From Saccharomonospora sp. NB11 (GTDB lineage Bacteria > Actinomycetota > Actinomycetes > Mycobacteriales > Pseudonocardiaceae), in assembly GCF_015910535.1 (NCBI RefSeq), contig NZ_JACBJG010000008.1:209424-273423 (forward strand): a stretch of 64,000 nucleotides of DNA, given 5' to 3'. Every line of letters begins with the position of its first letter. Position 1 is the first letter of the stretch. The notes under the pieces are model-generated. The model saw only the letters and a program-made list of their open reading frames with translations, was not told where the DNA came from and did not search any database. The position numbers and the translations under genes were made by a program. Positions 8,116 through 17,442 of the stretch are shown piece after piece.

Positions 8116-9933
8116 GTGGCACCTCCGGCCGGGCAGATTCGCCCGGGACGCTACTTCGCGTTTTTCGTCGTGATCGTCGCCGCGCTGTACTCGCTGGTGT
8201 TCTTCACCGGCGACGGCAGCCCGACGCCCAAGCTCGGTATCGATCTGAAAGGCGGGACCCGGGTCACTCTGACGGCGCGGACGCCGGACGGTTCCGAGCC
8301 CACGCGCGAACAGCTTCAACAGGCCCGTCAGATCATCGAGAACCGTGTCAACGGCATCGGCGTCAGCGGCGCCGAGGTGCTGCTCGACGGCAACAACGTC
8401 GTCATCACGGTTCCGGGCAACGAGGGCGAGCAGGCCAAGACGCTCGGCCAGACGGCGCAGCTCGGATTCCGGCAGGTCGTCCTGGCCGTCCCGGCGGGTC
8501 AGCCCGGCGGGCAGCAGCCCGACGCCGGTGCGGACGCCGGGGACGGCGAAGGTCAGTCCGGTGAGGACCAGGGCGGCGAGAATTCCGGCCAGGGCACCGA
8601 CGACGAGCAGTCCGGCGACGCGAAGAACGACGGCGACGCCACGTCGGAGGACGACGCCGACGACACCCAGGGCGGTGGCAGCAGCCCGGCCGGTGTCGCG
8701 CCCGCGCAGTCCGACGGTGACTCCTCCGACAGTGACTCTTCCGGCAGTGACTCCTCGGACGACACGCTGCAGGAGGAAGCCGCCAGGCAGATTCAGGAGG
8801 CGAAGGAGTGGCGCCAGAACCCGGCGCTGCTGCCCGCCGACCCGGCCGACCAGGCCGCCTCGCAGGAGGCTCAGCAGCTCCAGCAGGAGGCGCTCGTCCG
8901 GCTGACCTGCGACCCGGACGAACTCGATCCGTTGGCGGGCAACGACGACCCGAAGCTGCCGCTGGTCGCGTGCAACCAGGACGGCACCGAGAAGTACGTG
9001 CTCTCGCCGGTGTTCATGAAGGGCACGGCGATCTCCAACGCCTCGTCCGTCTACAACGCACAGGAGGGCGGCTGGGTCGTCAACCTGTCGTTCAACGCCG
9101 AGGGCGCGGACACCTGGGCCGACTTCACCGCGCAGAACATCGGCCAGCGCGCCGCCTTCGTGCTCGACACCGAGGTGGTGTCCGCGCCGACCATCAACCA
9201 GGCCATCGCGGGCGGTGACACGCAGATCACCGGCCAGTTCACACAGAGCGAGGCCAAGAACCTCGCCGACGTGTTGAAGTACGGGTCGCTGCCGCTGTCG
9301 TTCGAGTCCTCCGACGCGACGACCGTGTCGGCGACACTCGGCCTCGCCACGCTGAAGGCGGGCCTCATCGCGGGTGCCGTGGGCCTCGCGCTCGTGTTCG
9401 TGTACTGCCTGTTCTACTACCGCATCCTCGGTGTGCTCACGATCCTGTCGCTGGCGCTGTCGGCGCTGATCGTCTACGCCGTCCTCGTCCTGCTCGGACG
9501 GTGGATCGGGTACACGCTCGACATCGCGGGCGTGGTCGGCTTCATCGTCGGTATCGGTGTCACCGCCGACTCGTTCGTGGTCTACTTCGAACGGTTGAAG
9601 GACGAGATGCGAGAAGGCCGGACCTTCCGCTCGGCCGTGCCTCGCGGTTGGCAGAAGGCACGCCGCACGATTCTCGCCTCGGACGCCATCATGTTCCTCG
9701 CCGCCGGCGTGCTGTACGTGCTCGCGGTGGGTGAGGTGAAGGGCTTCGCCTTCACCCTGGGTATGTCGACGGTGCTCGACCTCATCGTCGTGTTCCTGGT
9801 GACGCACCCGCTGGTGGCGCTCGTGTCCCGCTCGAAGAAACTGTCGAGTCCCAAGCTCTCCGGCCTCGGTGCGGTGCAGCGCATCGGCGCCGACCGTCGA
9901 GCCGCGGTCCGCACTGCTGTGAAGGAGGCGTGA
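8116..9933 (+). CDS. secD: protein translocase subunit SecD
   Basis: SecD works with SecF to pull exported proteins across the membrane using the proton gradient. The 605-residue product has an N-terminal helix (13-31), the P1 periplasmic domain, and a C-terminal RND-type bundle of about five helices, with motif DLKGGTR early and GFIVGIGVTADSFVVYFERLKDE late. Residues about 127-218 are a low-complexity insert rich in Gly, Gln, Asp, Glu and Ser. GTG 8116 has GAGGAG 11 nt upstream; an in-frame GTG at 8059 lacks one. secF starts 1 nt after the stop. Confidence 0.95.
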   Translation: MAPPAGQIRPGRYFAFFVVIVAALYSLVFFTGDGSPTPKLGIDLKGGTRVTLTARTPDGSEPTREQLQQARQIIENRVNGIGVSGAEVLLDGNNVVITVPGNEGEQAKTLGQTAQLGFRQVVLAVPAGQPGGQQPDAGADAGDGEGQSGEDQGGENSGQGTDDEQSGDAKNDGDATSEDDADDTQGGGSSPAGVAPAQSDGDSSDSDSSGSDSSDDTLQEEAARQIQEAKEWRQNPALLPADPADQAASQEAQQLQQEALVRLTCDPDELDPLAGNDDPKLPLVACNQDGTEKYVLSPVFMKGTAISNASSVYNAQEGGWVVNLSFNAEGADTWADFTAQNIGQRAAFVLDTEVVSAPTINQAIAGGDTQITGQFTQSEAKNLADVLKYGSLPLSFESSDATTVSATLGLATLKAGLIAGAVGLALVFVYCLFYYRILGVLTILSLALSALIVYAVLVLLGRWIGYTLDIAGVVGFIVGIGVTADSFVVYFERLKDEMREGRTFRSAVPRGWQKARRTILASDAIMFLAAGVLYVLAVGEVKGFAFTLGMSTVLDLIVVFLVTHPLVALVSRSKKLSSPKLSGLGAVQRIGADRRAAVRTAVKEA

Positions 9934-9934
9934 C

Positions 9935-11143
9935 GTGGCGAAGTCCGACCTCACCACCGACGCACCCGTGAAGAAGGAATCGGTCTTCCAGCGCCTCTAC
10001 ACCGGTACCGGCGCGTTCGACATCGTCGGCCACCGCAAGCAGTGGTTCGTCGTGTTCGCCGCCTTGATCGTCGCCTGCTTCGTGGCGATCGGGGTCCGCG
10101 GCTTCAACCTCGGCATCGAGTTCGAGGGCGGGACGCAGATCCAGTTGCCCGCGGTGGGTGCCCAGGGACAGATCACCACCGAGGACGCGCGTGAGGCCTT
10201 CGCCGACGCCATGGGCAGCAACCCGGCTGAGGTGCAGCAGGTCGGCAACGGTGACTCCGCGACCATCCAGATCCGGTCGGAGACGCTGAACTCGGACGAG
10301 GTCCAGCAGGTCAAGCGGTCCTTGTTCGACACGCTGCAACCGCTCGACGACGGGGGCCAGCCCAGCGAGCAGGTGATCAGCGACAGCCGGGTGAGCGCCA
10401 CCTGGGGCGGTGAGATCTCCAAGCAGGCGCTGATCGCCCTGGGGGTCTTCCTGGTCCTCGTCGCCGTCTTCCTGATTCTCTACTTCGAGACCTGGATGGC
10501 GGTGTCCGCGCTGGTCGCGCTGCTGCACGACATCGTGGTCACCGCTGGTGTCTACGCGCTGGTGGGCTTCGAGGTGACTCCGGCGACGGCCATCGGTCTG
10601 CTGACCATTCTGGGCTACTCGCTGTACGACACCGTGGTCGTGTTCGACAAGGTCAAGGAGAACACGCGCGGCATCCTGAACCTCACGCGGCGCACCTACG
10701 CCGAGGCGGCCAACCTGGCGCTGAACCAGGTGTTGATGCGCTCGATCAACACGTCGATCATCGCGCTGCTGCCGGTGCTCGGCCTGCTCGTCATCGGCAA
10801 CATCCTCCTCGGCTCCGGCACGCTGCAGGACCTGGCGCTCGTGCTGCTCACCGGTATGCTCGCCGGCACGTTCTCCTCGGTCTGCCTGGCCACGCCGATG
10901 CTCGTCGCATTCAAGATGCGCGAGCCGCAGTACCGCAAGCAGGAGGAGAAGGTCCTGGCCCGCCGTGCGGCCCAGGCCCGCAAGGTCGGCGCCACTGGTC
11001 AGGACGACGACTTCAATCCCGGTGACGACGAGCAACTCGAAGCCGAGCTGCGCAAGGAGAAGGCGTACGCCGCCGCCGCGAGCGTTCCGGCCCGCCACCC
11101 CAAGGCCCGGTCCACCCGCCCGACGGGGAAGCGCAAGCGGTGA
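9935..11143 (+). CDS. secF: protein translocase subunit SecF
   Basis: The 402-residue partner of SecD. It has helix 1 near residue 40, a periplasmic domain with GIEFEGGTQIQ, and five more helices holding the family motif GYSLYDTVVVFDKVKEN. The last about 80 residues are charged and cytoplasmic (KQEEKVLARRAAQARK, ending in a basic tail), longer than in E. coli. It begins 1 nt after secD and overlaps apt by a GTGA. Confidence 0.95.
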   Translation: MAKSDLTTDAPVKKESVFQRLYTGTGAFDIVGHRKQWFVVFAALIVACFVAIGVRGFNLGIEFEGGTQIQLPAVGAQGQITTEDAREAFADAMGSNPAEVQQVGNGDSATIQIRSETLNSDEVQQVKRSLFDTLQPLDDGGQPSEQVISDSRVSATWGGEISKQALIALGVFLVLVAVFLILYFETWMAVSALVALLHDIVVTAGVYALVGFEVTPATAIGLLTILGYSLYDTVVVFDKVKENTRGILNLTRRTYAEAANLALNQVLMRSINTSIIALLPVLGLLVIGNILLGSGTLQDLALVLLTGMLAGTFSSVCLATPMLVAFKMREPQYRKQEEKVLARRAAQARKVGATGQDDDFNPGDDEQLEAELRKEKAYAAAASVPARHPKARSTRPTGKRKR

Positions 11144-11664
11144 GCGACGAACTCGGCAAGGCACTGGACCTCATCACCGAGATCCCGGACTTCCCTGAGC
11201 CCGGGGTGCTGTTCCGCGACCTCACCCCGCTGTTCGGCGACCCCGACGCATTCCGGCACGTGATCGACGCGCTGGGGGAGGCGGTCGGCGAGAACGTCGA
11301 TCGCCTCGCCGCGGTGGAGGCTCGTGGGTTCGTGCTCGCCGCCGCCCTCGGCTACGCCCGAGGGTTGGGGGTCGCCCTGGTGCGCAAGCCGGGCAAACTG
11401 CCCAACGTCGCGGGCCGCGTCGACTACGCGCTCGAGTACGGCACCGCGACGTTGGAGCTTCCCCTGGGCTCGGTGCACGCGGGCGAACGGGTCGCGATCG
11501 TGGACGACGTGCTGGCCACGGGCGGTACCGTGGCGGCGACCGCCGAGCTGGTCACGAGCGCCGGGGCCGAGGTCACCGGTGTCACCGTCGTGCTCGAACT
11601 GGCCGACCTCGGCGGACGGGCTCGACTCGGCTCGGTGCCGGTGCACGCTCTGCGTACCGTCTGA
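11140..11664 (+). CDS. apt: adenine phosphoribosyltransferase
   Basis: Converts adenine and PRPP to AMP in purine salvage. The 174-residue protein has the PRPP-binding loop VAIVDDVLATGGTVAAT and the typical FRDLTPLFGDP and EARGFVLAAALGYARG segments. It overlaps secF by GTGA. The yajC-secD-secF-apt-relA order matches mycobacteria. Confidence 0.95.
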   Translation: MSDELGKALDLITEIPDFPEPGVLFRDLTPLFGDPDAFRHVIDALGEAVGENVDRLAAVEARGFVLAAALGYARGLGVALVRKPGKLPNVAGRVDYALEYGTATLELPLGSVHAGERVAIVDDVLATGGTVAATAELVTSAGAEVTGVTVVLELADLGGRARLGSVPVHALRTV

Positions 11665-11776
11665 GGGCGCCGACGTTCGTCGGGTCCTGCGGAGTCGTCG
11701 GTGCCCGTGGGCATGGGAACGGCCCCTCGCGCGTTACGCTTGACGTCATCAGTCGCGTGACGAGCTGGAGGTTCGG

Positions 11777-14122
11777 GTGAGCCAGGAGCTTGATTCCGTG
11801 GTCGCTGCCCGTTCGGACGCCGGTGCGCCCACGCGATCCGATCAGGGCGCACCGCCGGGCGCCACCGTGCGGGCACCGTCGGCCACCCGACGGGTGCGAG
11901 CGCGGTTGGCGCGGCGGATCACGGCGCAGCGACCCGCATCCGTGAAGCAGGTTCTGGAGCCGCTGGCGGTCATCCATCGCGAGCTGCACCCGAGCGCCGA
12001 CCTCGCGTTGTTGCAGCGCGCCTACGACGTGGCCGAGTACCTGCACCGCGAGCAGCGGCGCAAGTCCGGCGACCCCTACATCACGCACCCCCTTGCCGTG
12101 GCCACGATCTTGGCCGAGCTGGGGATGGACACGACCACGCTGGTCGCCGCCCTGCTGCACGACACGGTCGAGGACACCGACTACTCGGTGGAACAGCTCA
12201 CCGAGGAGTTCGGCGAGAAGGTCGCTCAACTGGTCGACGGCGTCACCAAGCTCGACAAGGTGAAGCTCGGTACCGCGGCGGAGGCGGAGACCATCCGCAA
12301 GATGGTCATCGCGATGGCCCGGGACCCGCGGGTGCTGGTCATCAAACTCGCCGACCGGCTCCACAACATGCGCACCATGCGCTTCCTGCCGCCGGAGAAG
12401 CAGGCCCGCAAGGCGAAGGAGACGCTGGAGGTCCTCGCGCCGCTGGCCCACCGCCTGGGCATGGCGACCGTCAAGTGGGAACTGGAGGACCTCGCGTTCG
12501 CGATCCTGCAGCCGAAGAAGTACGACGAGATCGTGCGGCTGGTCGCCGACCGCGCCCCGTCGCGGGACACCTACCTGCGGTGGGTGATCGGGGAGCTGAC
12601 GAAGCAGCTCGGGGAGTCGCGCATCACCGCCAAGGTCGAGGGGCGGCCGAAGCACTACTACTCGATCCACCAGAAGATGATCGTGCGGGGACGCGACCTC
12701 GACGACATCCACGACCTCGTGGGTGTGCGGATCCTGGTGGACGAGGTCCGCGACTGCTACGCCGCCATGGGCGTGGTGCACGCGCTGTGGCAGCCCATGC
12801 CGGGCCGATTCAAGGACTACATCGCCCAGCCGCGCTTCGGCGTCTACCAGTCGCTGCACACCACCGTGATCGGCCCCGACGGCAAGCCGTTGGAGGTGCA
12901 GATCCGCACGCACGAGATGCACCGCACGGCGGAGTACGGCATCGCGGCGCACTGGCGGTACAAGGAGACCAAGGGCACGCATCGCGGCAACGCCGTCGAC
13001 ATCGACGAGATGGCGTGGATGCGTCAGCTCCTCGACTGGCAGCGGGAGGCTGCGGACCCGGGGGAGTTCCTGGAGTCCCTGCGGTACGACCTGGCGACTC
13101 GCGAGATCTTCGTGTTCACGCCCAAGGGCGACGTGATCACGTTGCCGGTCGGTTCGACGCCCGTCGACTTCGCGTACTCCGTGCACACCGAGGTCGGACA
13201 CCGCTGCATCGGTGCGCGGGTCAACGGCCGGCTCGTCGCTCTGGAGCGCAAGCTCGAAAACGGTGAGGTCGTCGAAATCTTCACCTCGAAGGCCGAGGGC
13301 GCGGGACCGAGCCACGACTGGTTGTCGTTCGTCGCCTCGCCGAAGGCCAAGGCGAAGATCCGCCAGTGGTTCGCCAAGGAACGGCGCGACGAGGCCGTCG
13401 AGAGCGGCAAGGAGGCCATCGCCAAGGAGGTCCGCAAGATCGGGCTTCCGTTGCAGCGGCTGGTCTCGGCCGACACGATGGGCGCGGTCGCCAAGGAGTT
13501 GCGGCACAACGACATCAGCTCGTTGTACGCGGCGGTGGGCGAGCATCAGGTCGGCGCGAAGCACGTGGTGCAGCGGCTCGTGGCGCTCATCGGCGGTGTG
13601 GAGGAGGCCGAGGAGGAGCTGGCCGAGCGGGCCACACCGTCCACGGTCACCCGCCGCCGTGGCACCGGCGACGTCGGTGTGGTGGTGAAGGGCCAGACCG
13701 ACATCTGGACCAAGCTCGCGCGCTGCTGCACACCCGTCCCCGGCGACGAGATCCTGGGCTTCGTCACCCGGGGCGGCGGCGTGTCCGTGCACCGCACCGA
13801 CTGCACCAACGCCGACGAACTGCGCAAACAGCCCGAGCGGCTGCTCGACGTCGAGTGGGCGCCCACCGAGTCGTCGGTGTTCCTCGTGGCGATCCAGGTG
13901 GAGGCGCTCGACCGACACCGGTTGCTGTCCGACATCACCAAGGTGCTCGCCGACGAGAAGGTCAACATCCTTTCGGCGTCCGTGACGACGTCGCGGGACC
14001 GGGTGGCGGTCAGCCGGTTCACGTTCGAGATGGGCGACCCGAAGCACCTCGGCCACGTGCTCAAGGTGGTGCGCAACGTCGAAGGCGTGTACGACGTCTA
14101 CCGCGTGACGTCGGCCTCGTGA
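11777..14122 (+). CDS. relA: bifunctional (p)ppGpp synthetase/hydrolase RelA/SpoT
   Basis: Controls the stringent response by making and degrading (p)ppGpp. In the 781-residue product, the HD hydrolase domain carries HDTVED (128-133). The synthetase domain follows ([13 protein letters not shown] to [12 protein letters not shown] and [12 protein letters not shown]), then TGS ([15 protein letters not shown]), a zinc-finger-like region with CCTPVPGD and HRTDC, and a C-terminal ACT domain. GTG 11777 follows CTGGAGG. The first about 50 residues are Ala/Arg-rich and not conserved. It is the long, ribosome-associated form rather than a small alarmone synthetase. Confidence 0.97.
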   Translation: MSQELDSVVAARSDAGAPTRSDQGAPPGATVRAPSATRRVRARLARRITAQRPASVKQVLEPLAVIHRELHPSADLALLQRAYDVAEYLHREQRRKSGDPYITHPLAVATILAELGMDTTTLVAALLHDTVEDTDYSVEQLTEEFGEKVAQLVDGVTKLDKVKLGTAAEAETIRKMVIAMARDPRVLVIKLADRLHNMRTMRFLPPEKQARKAKETLEVLAPLAHRLGMATVKWELEDLAFAILQPKKYDEIVRLVADRAPSRDTYLRWVIGELTKQLGESRITAKVEGRPKHYYSIHQKMIVRGRDLDDIHDLVGVRILVDEVRDCYAAMGVVHALWQPMPGRFKDYIAQPRFGVYQSLHTTVIGPDGKPLEVQIRTHEMHRTAEYGIAAHWRYKETKGTHRGNAVDIDEMAWMRQLLDWQREAADPGEFLESLRYDLATREIFVFTPKGDVITLPVGSTPVDFAYSVHTEVGHRCIGARVNGRLVALERKLENGEVVEIFTSKAEGAGPSHDWLSFVASPKAKAKIRQWFAKERRDEAVESGKEAIAKEVRKIGLPLQRLVSADTMGAVAKELRHNDISSLYAAVGEHQVGAKHVVQRLVALIGGVEEAEEELAERATPSTVTRRRGTGDVGVVVKGQTDIWTKLARCCTPVPGDEILGFVTRGGGVSVHRTDCTNADELRKQPERLLDVEWAPTESSVFLVAIQVEALDRHRLLSDITKVLADEKVNILSASVTTSRDRVAVSRFTFEMGDPKHLGHVLKVVRNVEGVYDVYRVTSAS

Positions 14123-14148
14123 CGGTCCGGTCGTCGCGGTCGACGCCG

Positions 14149-14154
14149 TACTGT
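14149..14154 (+). promoter_or_regulatory. leaderless-type -10 for the enoyl-CoA hydratase-like gene
   Basis: TACTGT ends 8 nt before ATG 14163. This argues for that ATG over the in-frame GTG at 14157, which would lie only 2 nt after the box. Confidence 0.5.
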
Positions 14155-14162
14155 GCGTGATC

Positions 14163-14936
14163 ATGAGCGACGGGTTCGACTACCGCAGCCACGGCGAGAT
14201 CGCCAGGCTCACCTTCACGCGGCCGGAGAAGATGAACGCCATCCGCCACGAGATGTGGTCGGCGATCCCGGATGTGGTCGCCGAGGTCGAGGCCGACCCG
14301 GCGGTGAAGGTGCTCGTCGTCACGGGCGCGGGTGACCACTTCTCGGCGGGCGCGGACATCGGGGAGTTCCGCGCGCTGCGGTCGACGGCCGAGGGCGCGG
14401 TGAGCTACGACCGCGCGGTGACGGCCGCCGTGGAGGCCCTCAGCGGCCTTCGCAAGCCGAGCATCGCGATGATCCGGGGCAACTGCATCGGTGGTGGGAG
14501 TCAGATCGCGGTGGCATGCGACTTCCGGTTCGCCGCGAAGAACGCCCGGTTCGGGATCACGCCCGCCAAGCTCGGGATCGTCTACGACTTCACCTCGACG
14601 CGGCAGCTCGTCGACCTCGTCGGGCCGGCACATGCCCGGTATCTGTTGTTGTCGGCGACGTTGGTGAACGCGCAGCGGGCCGCGGAGATGGGCCTGGTCA
14701 ACGAGCTCGTCGACGCCGACGCCTTGGAGGAGACCACGACGGCGTTCGCGCGGACATTGTGCTCTCGGTCGCAGACGGCGGTGCGGAGCATGAACGAGAT
14801 CATCGGGCGCATCCTCGCGGGCCAGACGGAGTGCGACGAGGAGATCGAGCGGCTGCGTACCGAGGCCGTCCACAGCGCCGACTACGCCGAAGGCGTGGCC
14901 GCGTTCCTGGAGCGCCGCGCCCCACGCTTCGCCTGA
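14163..14936 (+). CDS. enoyl-CoA hydratase/isomerase-family protein
   Basis: A 257-residue crotonase-fold protein. Oxyanion-hole segments FSAGADIGEF and GNCIGGGSQIAVACD are intact, so it should bind acyl-CoA. The glutamate of the usual PE(I/V) motif is replaced (PAKLGI), so simple enoyl-CoA hydration is doubtful; isomerase, decarboxylase or thioesterase activity is possible. It sits alone between relA and the cyclophilin, where mycobacteria have no such gene, and has its own leaderless-type promoter. The substrate is unknown. Confidence 0.85.
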   Translation: MSDGFDYRSHGEIARLTFTRPEKMNAIRHEMWSAIPDVVAEVEADPAVKVLVVTGAGDHFSAGADIGEFRALRSTAEGAVSYDRAVTAAVEALSGLRKPSIAMIRGNCIGGGSQIAVACDFRFAAKNARFGITPAKLGIVYDFTSTRQLVDLVGPAHARYLLLSATLVNAQRAAEMGLVNELVDADALEETTTAFARTLCSRSQTAVRSMNEIIGRILAGQTECDEEIERLRTEAVHSADYAEGVAAFLERRAPRFA

Positions 14937-14940
14937 CATC

Positions 14941-15029
14941 GTGTCCGCGCCCTGCGCACGCGTGTCCGCGCCGCAGGACGCCGGCATGCGTGCAAGAGAC
15001 GCCGACATGCGTGCAGGAGGCGCGGACAC
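14941..15029. repeat. cluster of 21-nt intergenic repeats in both orientations
   Basis: GTGTCCGCGCC occurs at 14941 and again exactly 21 bp later at 14962, and in reverse complement at 15019-15029. Between them a 21-nt unit containing CATGCGTGCA occurs twice in tandem (14977-14997 and 14998-15018, 19 of 21 identical). The reverse complement of the last 21 nt (15009-15029) closely resembles the first unit, so the whole stretch is one repeat family in opposite orientations. No coding capacity is credible. Function is unknown. Confidence 0.6.
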
Positions 15030-15032
15030 GCC

Positions 15033-15068
15033 GAATGGGCCGCATCCGCGCGCGGATACGGCCCATTC
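15033..15068. terminator. bidirectional hairpin between convergent genes
   Basis: An 18-bp inverted repeat with one mismatch (15033-15050 with 15051-15068; outer arms GAATGGGCCG and CGGCCCATTC) begins almost without a spacer, so the innermost pairs form the loop. It lies 10 nt past the cyclophilin stop and about 100 nt past the enoyl-CoA hydratase-like stop, serving both. Confidence 0.65.
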
Positions 15069-15078
15069 TCGGGAATCG

Positions 15079-15939
15079 TCAGGACTCGACGGTGACGTCG
15101 GTGAAGGTGACGTCGGTGAGCGGCTTGCCGCCACCCGGGCTCGGGTCGAAGCTGCCGTCGTGGCCGCCACGGGCCACCTCGTCGATCACCTTCAGGCCCT
15201 CGTCGTCGATGGAGCCGAACACGGTGTAGTCCGGCGGCAGCGGAGCCTCGCCGAACACCATGAAGAACTGGCTGCCGTTGGTGTCGGGGCCGCTGTTGGC
15301 CATCGCGAGGACACCCCGACCGTATTCGAGCTCCTCGAACGTCTCGTCGGCGAACGTGTAGCCGGGGCCGCCTGTGCCCTGCCCCGTCGGGTCACCGCAC
15401 TGCAGCATCTGCAGGCCCTCGGTGCCGATCCGGTGGCAGCTCGTGTCGGTGTAGTAGCCCTCCTCGGCGAGGTGCACGAAGCTGTTCACGGTGCACGGGG
15501 CGAGCGCCCGGTCGAGTTCGAGGCCGATGTCGCCGACGTTGCTGTGCAACGTGACCTTCACGGTTCCCTCGGACGACACGTTCTCGCCGTCCGGCACGGA
15601 CACCTTCTTGGCCGCCTCCCCGGACTCCGTGTACTCGCACGACGTCGGGTTCGGCAACGGCTCGGGACGCTGCGCCAACTCGACCCGCTCCGTGGGGATC
15701 TCGATGTCCGTCGGCGCGGCCGGGGTGGTGGCCGACGACGAGCCGTCGGCGTTGTTCTCGGCCTCGCTGTCGCCGCCCCGCGTTGCCAGGACCACGATGA
15801 GCCCGGCGACCACGACCACGGCGCCGACCGTGACACCGACTCCCACGATCCTGCGTCGCTTCGCCCGCTCGGCTCGACGGGCGAGCTGTCGTTCGAGCTT
15901 GCGTTTCGCGGCCTCGCGGCGCTGCTGGTTGGTCGCCAC
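15079..15939 (-). CDS. membrane-anchored cyclophilin-type peptidyl-prolyl isomerase
   Basis: Speeds proline cis-trans isomerisation, here outside the cytoplasmic membrane. The 286-residue product starts with a basic region (MATNQQRREAAKRKLERQ), then one membrane helix (about 31-53), a Ser/Thr/Asp-rich linker, and a cyclophilin domain from about residue 120 with GDPTGQGTGGPGY, MANSGPDTNGSQFF and YTVFG. GTG 15939 has AAGGAGG upstream; longer in-frame versions have no support. It sits next to relA and the MBL-fold gene as in mycobacteria. Signal-anchor topology is inferred. Confidence 0.92.
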   Translation of the reverse strand: MATNQQRREAAKRKLERQLARRAERAKRRRIVGVGVTVGAVVVVAGLIVVLATRGGDSEAENNADGSSSATTPAAPTDIEIPTERVELAQRPEPLPNPTSCEYTESGEAAKKVSVPDGENVSSEGTVKVTLHSNVGDIGLELDRALAPCTVNSFVHLAEEGYYTDTSCHRIGTEGLQMLQCGDPTGQGTGGPGYTFADETFEELEYGRGVLAMANSGPDTNGSQFFMVFGEAPLPPDYTVFGSIDDEGLKVIDEVARGGHDGSFDPSPGGGKPLTDVTFTDVTVES

Positions 15940-16025
15940 CTGCCCTCCTTGAAGTCTTCGACACACCCGCTGCGGGTGGCGGCAGTCTATGGGCACTGTC
16001 TGTGAGGAAGCTGTGTAGGGGCGGC

Positions 16026-16031
16026 TAGGGT
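16026..16031 (+). promoter_or_regulatory. -10 element for the MBL-fold hydrolase
   Basis: TAGGGT lies 32 nt upstream of the chosen GTG at 16064, leaving a short leader that contains GGAGGTG. Confidence 0.4.
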
Positions 16032-16063
16032 GAGACCGATCCCAGATCCCGGAGGTGTTCGTC

Positions 16064-16714
16064 GTGCTGGTCGTCGGGTTTCCGGCAGGCGCGTTCCGGG
16101 CCAACTGCTATCTCGTCGCGGCCGGGCCGGGCCGGGAGTGCGTCGTCGTCGACCCCGGTGAGAGCGCGTCGGACGGTGTCGAGAAGGCCCTGCGGGAGCA
16201 CGAGCTGACCCCGGTGGCGGTGCTGGCGACCCACGGTCACTACGACCACGTGGCGTCGGCCGCGGAGCTGTCGGAGACACACGGGGTGGCCGTGCACGTC
16301 CGCCCCGAGGACCGCCCGCTGCTGACGGACCCGGCGGCGGGCTTGGGGCCCCAGCTCGCGGCCGTCGTCGGTCCGGTGTCGTTGCCGGAACCCGCCGCCG
16401 TCGAGCCGCTGGACGAAGGGCCCCTCGACCTGGCGGGTCTGCGGTTCGACGTGCTGCACACGCCGGGGCACACACCGGGCTCGGTCGTGTTCACGGTGCG
16501 CGCCGAGGAAGGCGGACGGGTTGCGTTGACCGGCGACACGCTGTTCGCGGGTTCGGTGGGCCGCACGGACCTGCCCGGGGGTGATGCGGACGCGCTTGCG
16601 TCCTCGCTGCGACGTCTCATGTCGTCGCTCGACGACGGGACGGTCGTCCTCCCGGGGCACGGGGACAGCACCACCATCGGTCGGGAGCGGGTGGGCAACC
16701 CGTTCCTGACCTGA
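16064..16714 (+). CDS. metallo-beta-lactamase-fold hydrolase (glyoxalase II-like)
   Basis: A 216-residue cytoplasmic hydrolase. HGHYDH (57-62) gives the HxHxDH metal motif, HTPGHTPGS a further histidine, TGDTLF the bridging aspartate, and LPGHGDSTTI the last histidine, so a dinuclear metal site is complete. Glyoxalase II (S-lactoylglutathione thiol) or related thioester hydrolysis is the usual guess; actinobacteria lack glutathione, so a mycothiol-linked or other ester is likelier. GTG 16064 has GGAGGTG 6 nt upstream. In mycobacteria hisS follows this gene; here it does not. Confidence 0.9.
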   Translation: MLVVGFPAGAFRANCYLVAAGPGRECVVVDPGESASDGVEKALREHELTPVAVLATHGHYDHVASAAELSETHGVAVHVRPEDRPLLTDPAAGLGPQLAAVVGPVSLPEPAAVEPLDEGPLDLAGLRFDVLHTPGHTPGSVVFTVRAEEGGRVALTGDTLFAGSVGRTDLPGGDADALASSLRRLMSSLDDGTVVLPGHGDSTTIGRERVGNPFLT

Positions 16715-16773
16715 CACGGACGAGACTTGTACGACCACGTTCGACAGCACGGCAAGGGGTACGAGGGCGCACC

Positions 16774-17442
16774 ATGACTGAACACGAGCCGACGTCGGCC
16801 GACCGGGCACGCGAACCGGAGCGCATCCTGCTCTCGGGGGAGGACGGCAAGGTCCGTCGGACCCGCGTGATCTCGGGGCTCGTCGCGGTGGCGATGCTGG
16901 CGGCGGCGTTCGGCGGGGTCACGGGCCTCATCGCCGGTCAGGTGCCCGCGCTCGTCGTCGCGGCGGTCATCGCGGTGCCGTTGCTGTTGCTCGTGGTCTC
17001 GGGGGCCCGTCGGCGGATGTGGCTGGAGGGCACCACGGTCACGGTGCGGACCTGGGGGACGCGCCGGGTCGATCTCACGACGGCCTCGCGGCTGGACCTG
17101 CTGATCACCGACGTGCGGGGCACGCGGACGGTGAGCCTGCTGGTGACCGGCGGGCAGCGTGCGGCCGTCAAGATCGACCTCGCCGCGTACGCGGGGACCG
17201 GAGGTCGGGAACTCGGCATCCTGCCGCTGCGCCAGATCGCCGACGCCGTGGTGAACAACCTGGACGCGGGTGGTCTCGTGTTCTCGCAGCTCCTCGTGGC
17301 CCAGCTCCGCTCGGAGGCCCGGGGCGACGCCGCCGCGGACCGTCCGCTCTACCGCCTGGCGTCGGCGGCTCCGTCGGGCAAGCTCGCGCAGCGGTTCAGC
17401 ATGCAGGCCGTCAGCCGGTTCGTGGCGACGTTGGAGGACTGA
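16774..17442 (+). CDS. two-helix membrane protein with PH-like cytoplasmic domain
   Basis: A 222-residue protein I do not recognise by name. After a charged N-terminus come two close membrane helices (about 31-50 and 53-73), then a beta-rich domain (RRMWLEGTTVTVRTWGTRRVDLTTAS) resembling bacterial PH-like modules, then a helical tail. No catalytic motif is visible. Its 3' end overlaps the convergent YibE/F-like gene by 32 bp, so the two transcripts are complementary there. Confidence 0.75.
   Translation: MTEHEPTSADRAREPERILLSGEDGKVRRTRVISGLVAVAMLAAAFGGVTGLIAGQVPALVVAAVIAVPLLLLVVSGARRRMWLEGTTVTVRTWGTRRVDLTTASRLDLLITDVRGTRTVSLLVTGGQRAAVKIDLAAYAGTGGRELGILPLRQIADAVVNNLDAGGLVFSQLLVAQLRSEARGDAAADRPLYRLASAAPSGKLAQRFSMQAVSRFVATLED

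Noticed and set aside
11582..14164. Long minus-strand open frame of 860 codons opposite relA
   Set aside because: It is the reverse complement of relA in a high-GC region; its product is rich in His, Arg, Val and Gly with no family resemblance. Same reasoning for other long antisense frames, such as those opposite secD, the thiamine-diphosphate enzyme, aspS, alaS and carB.
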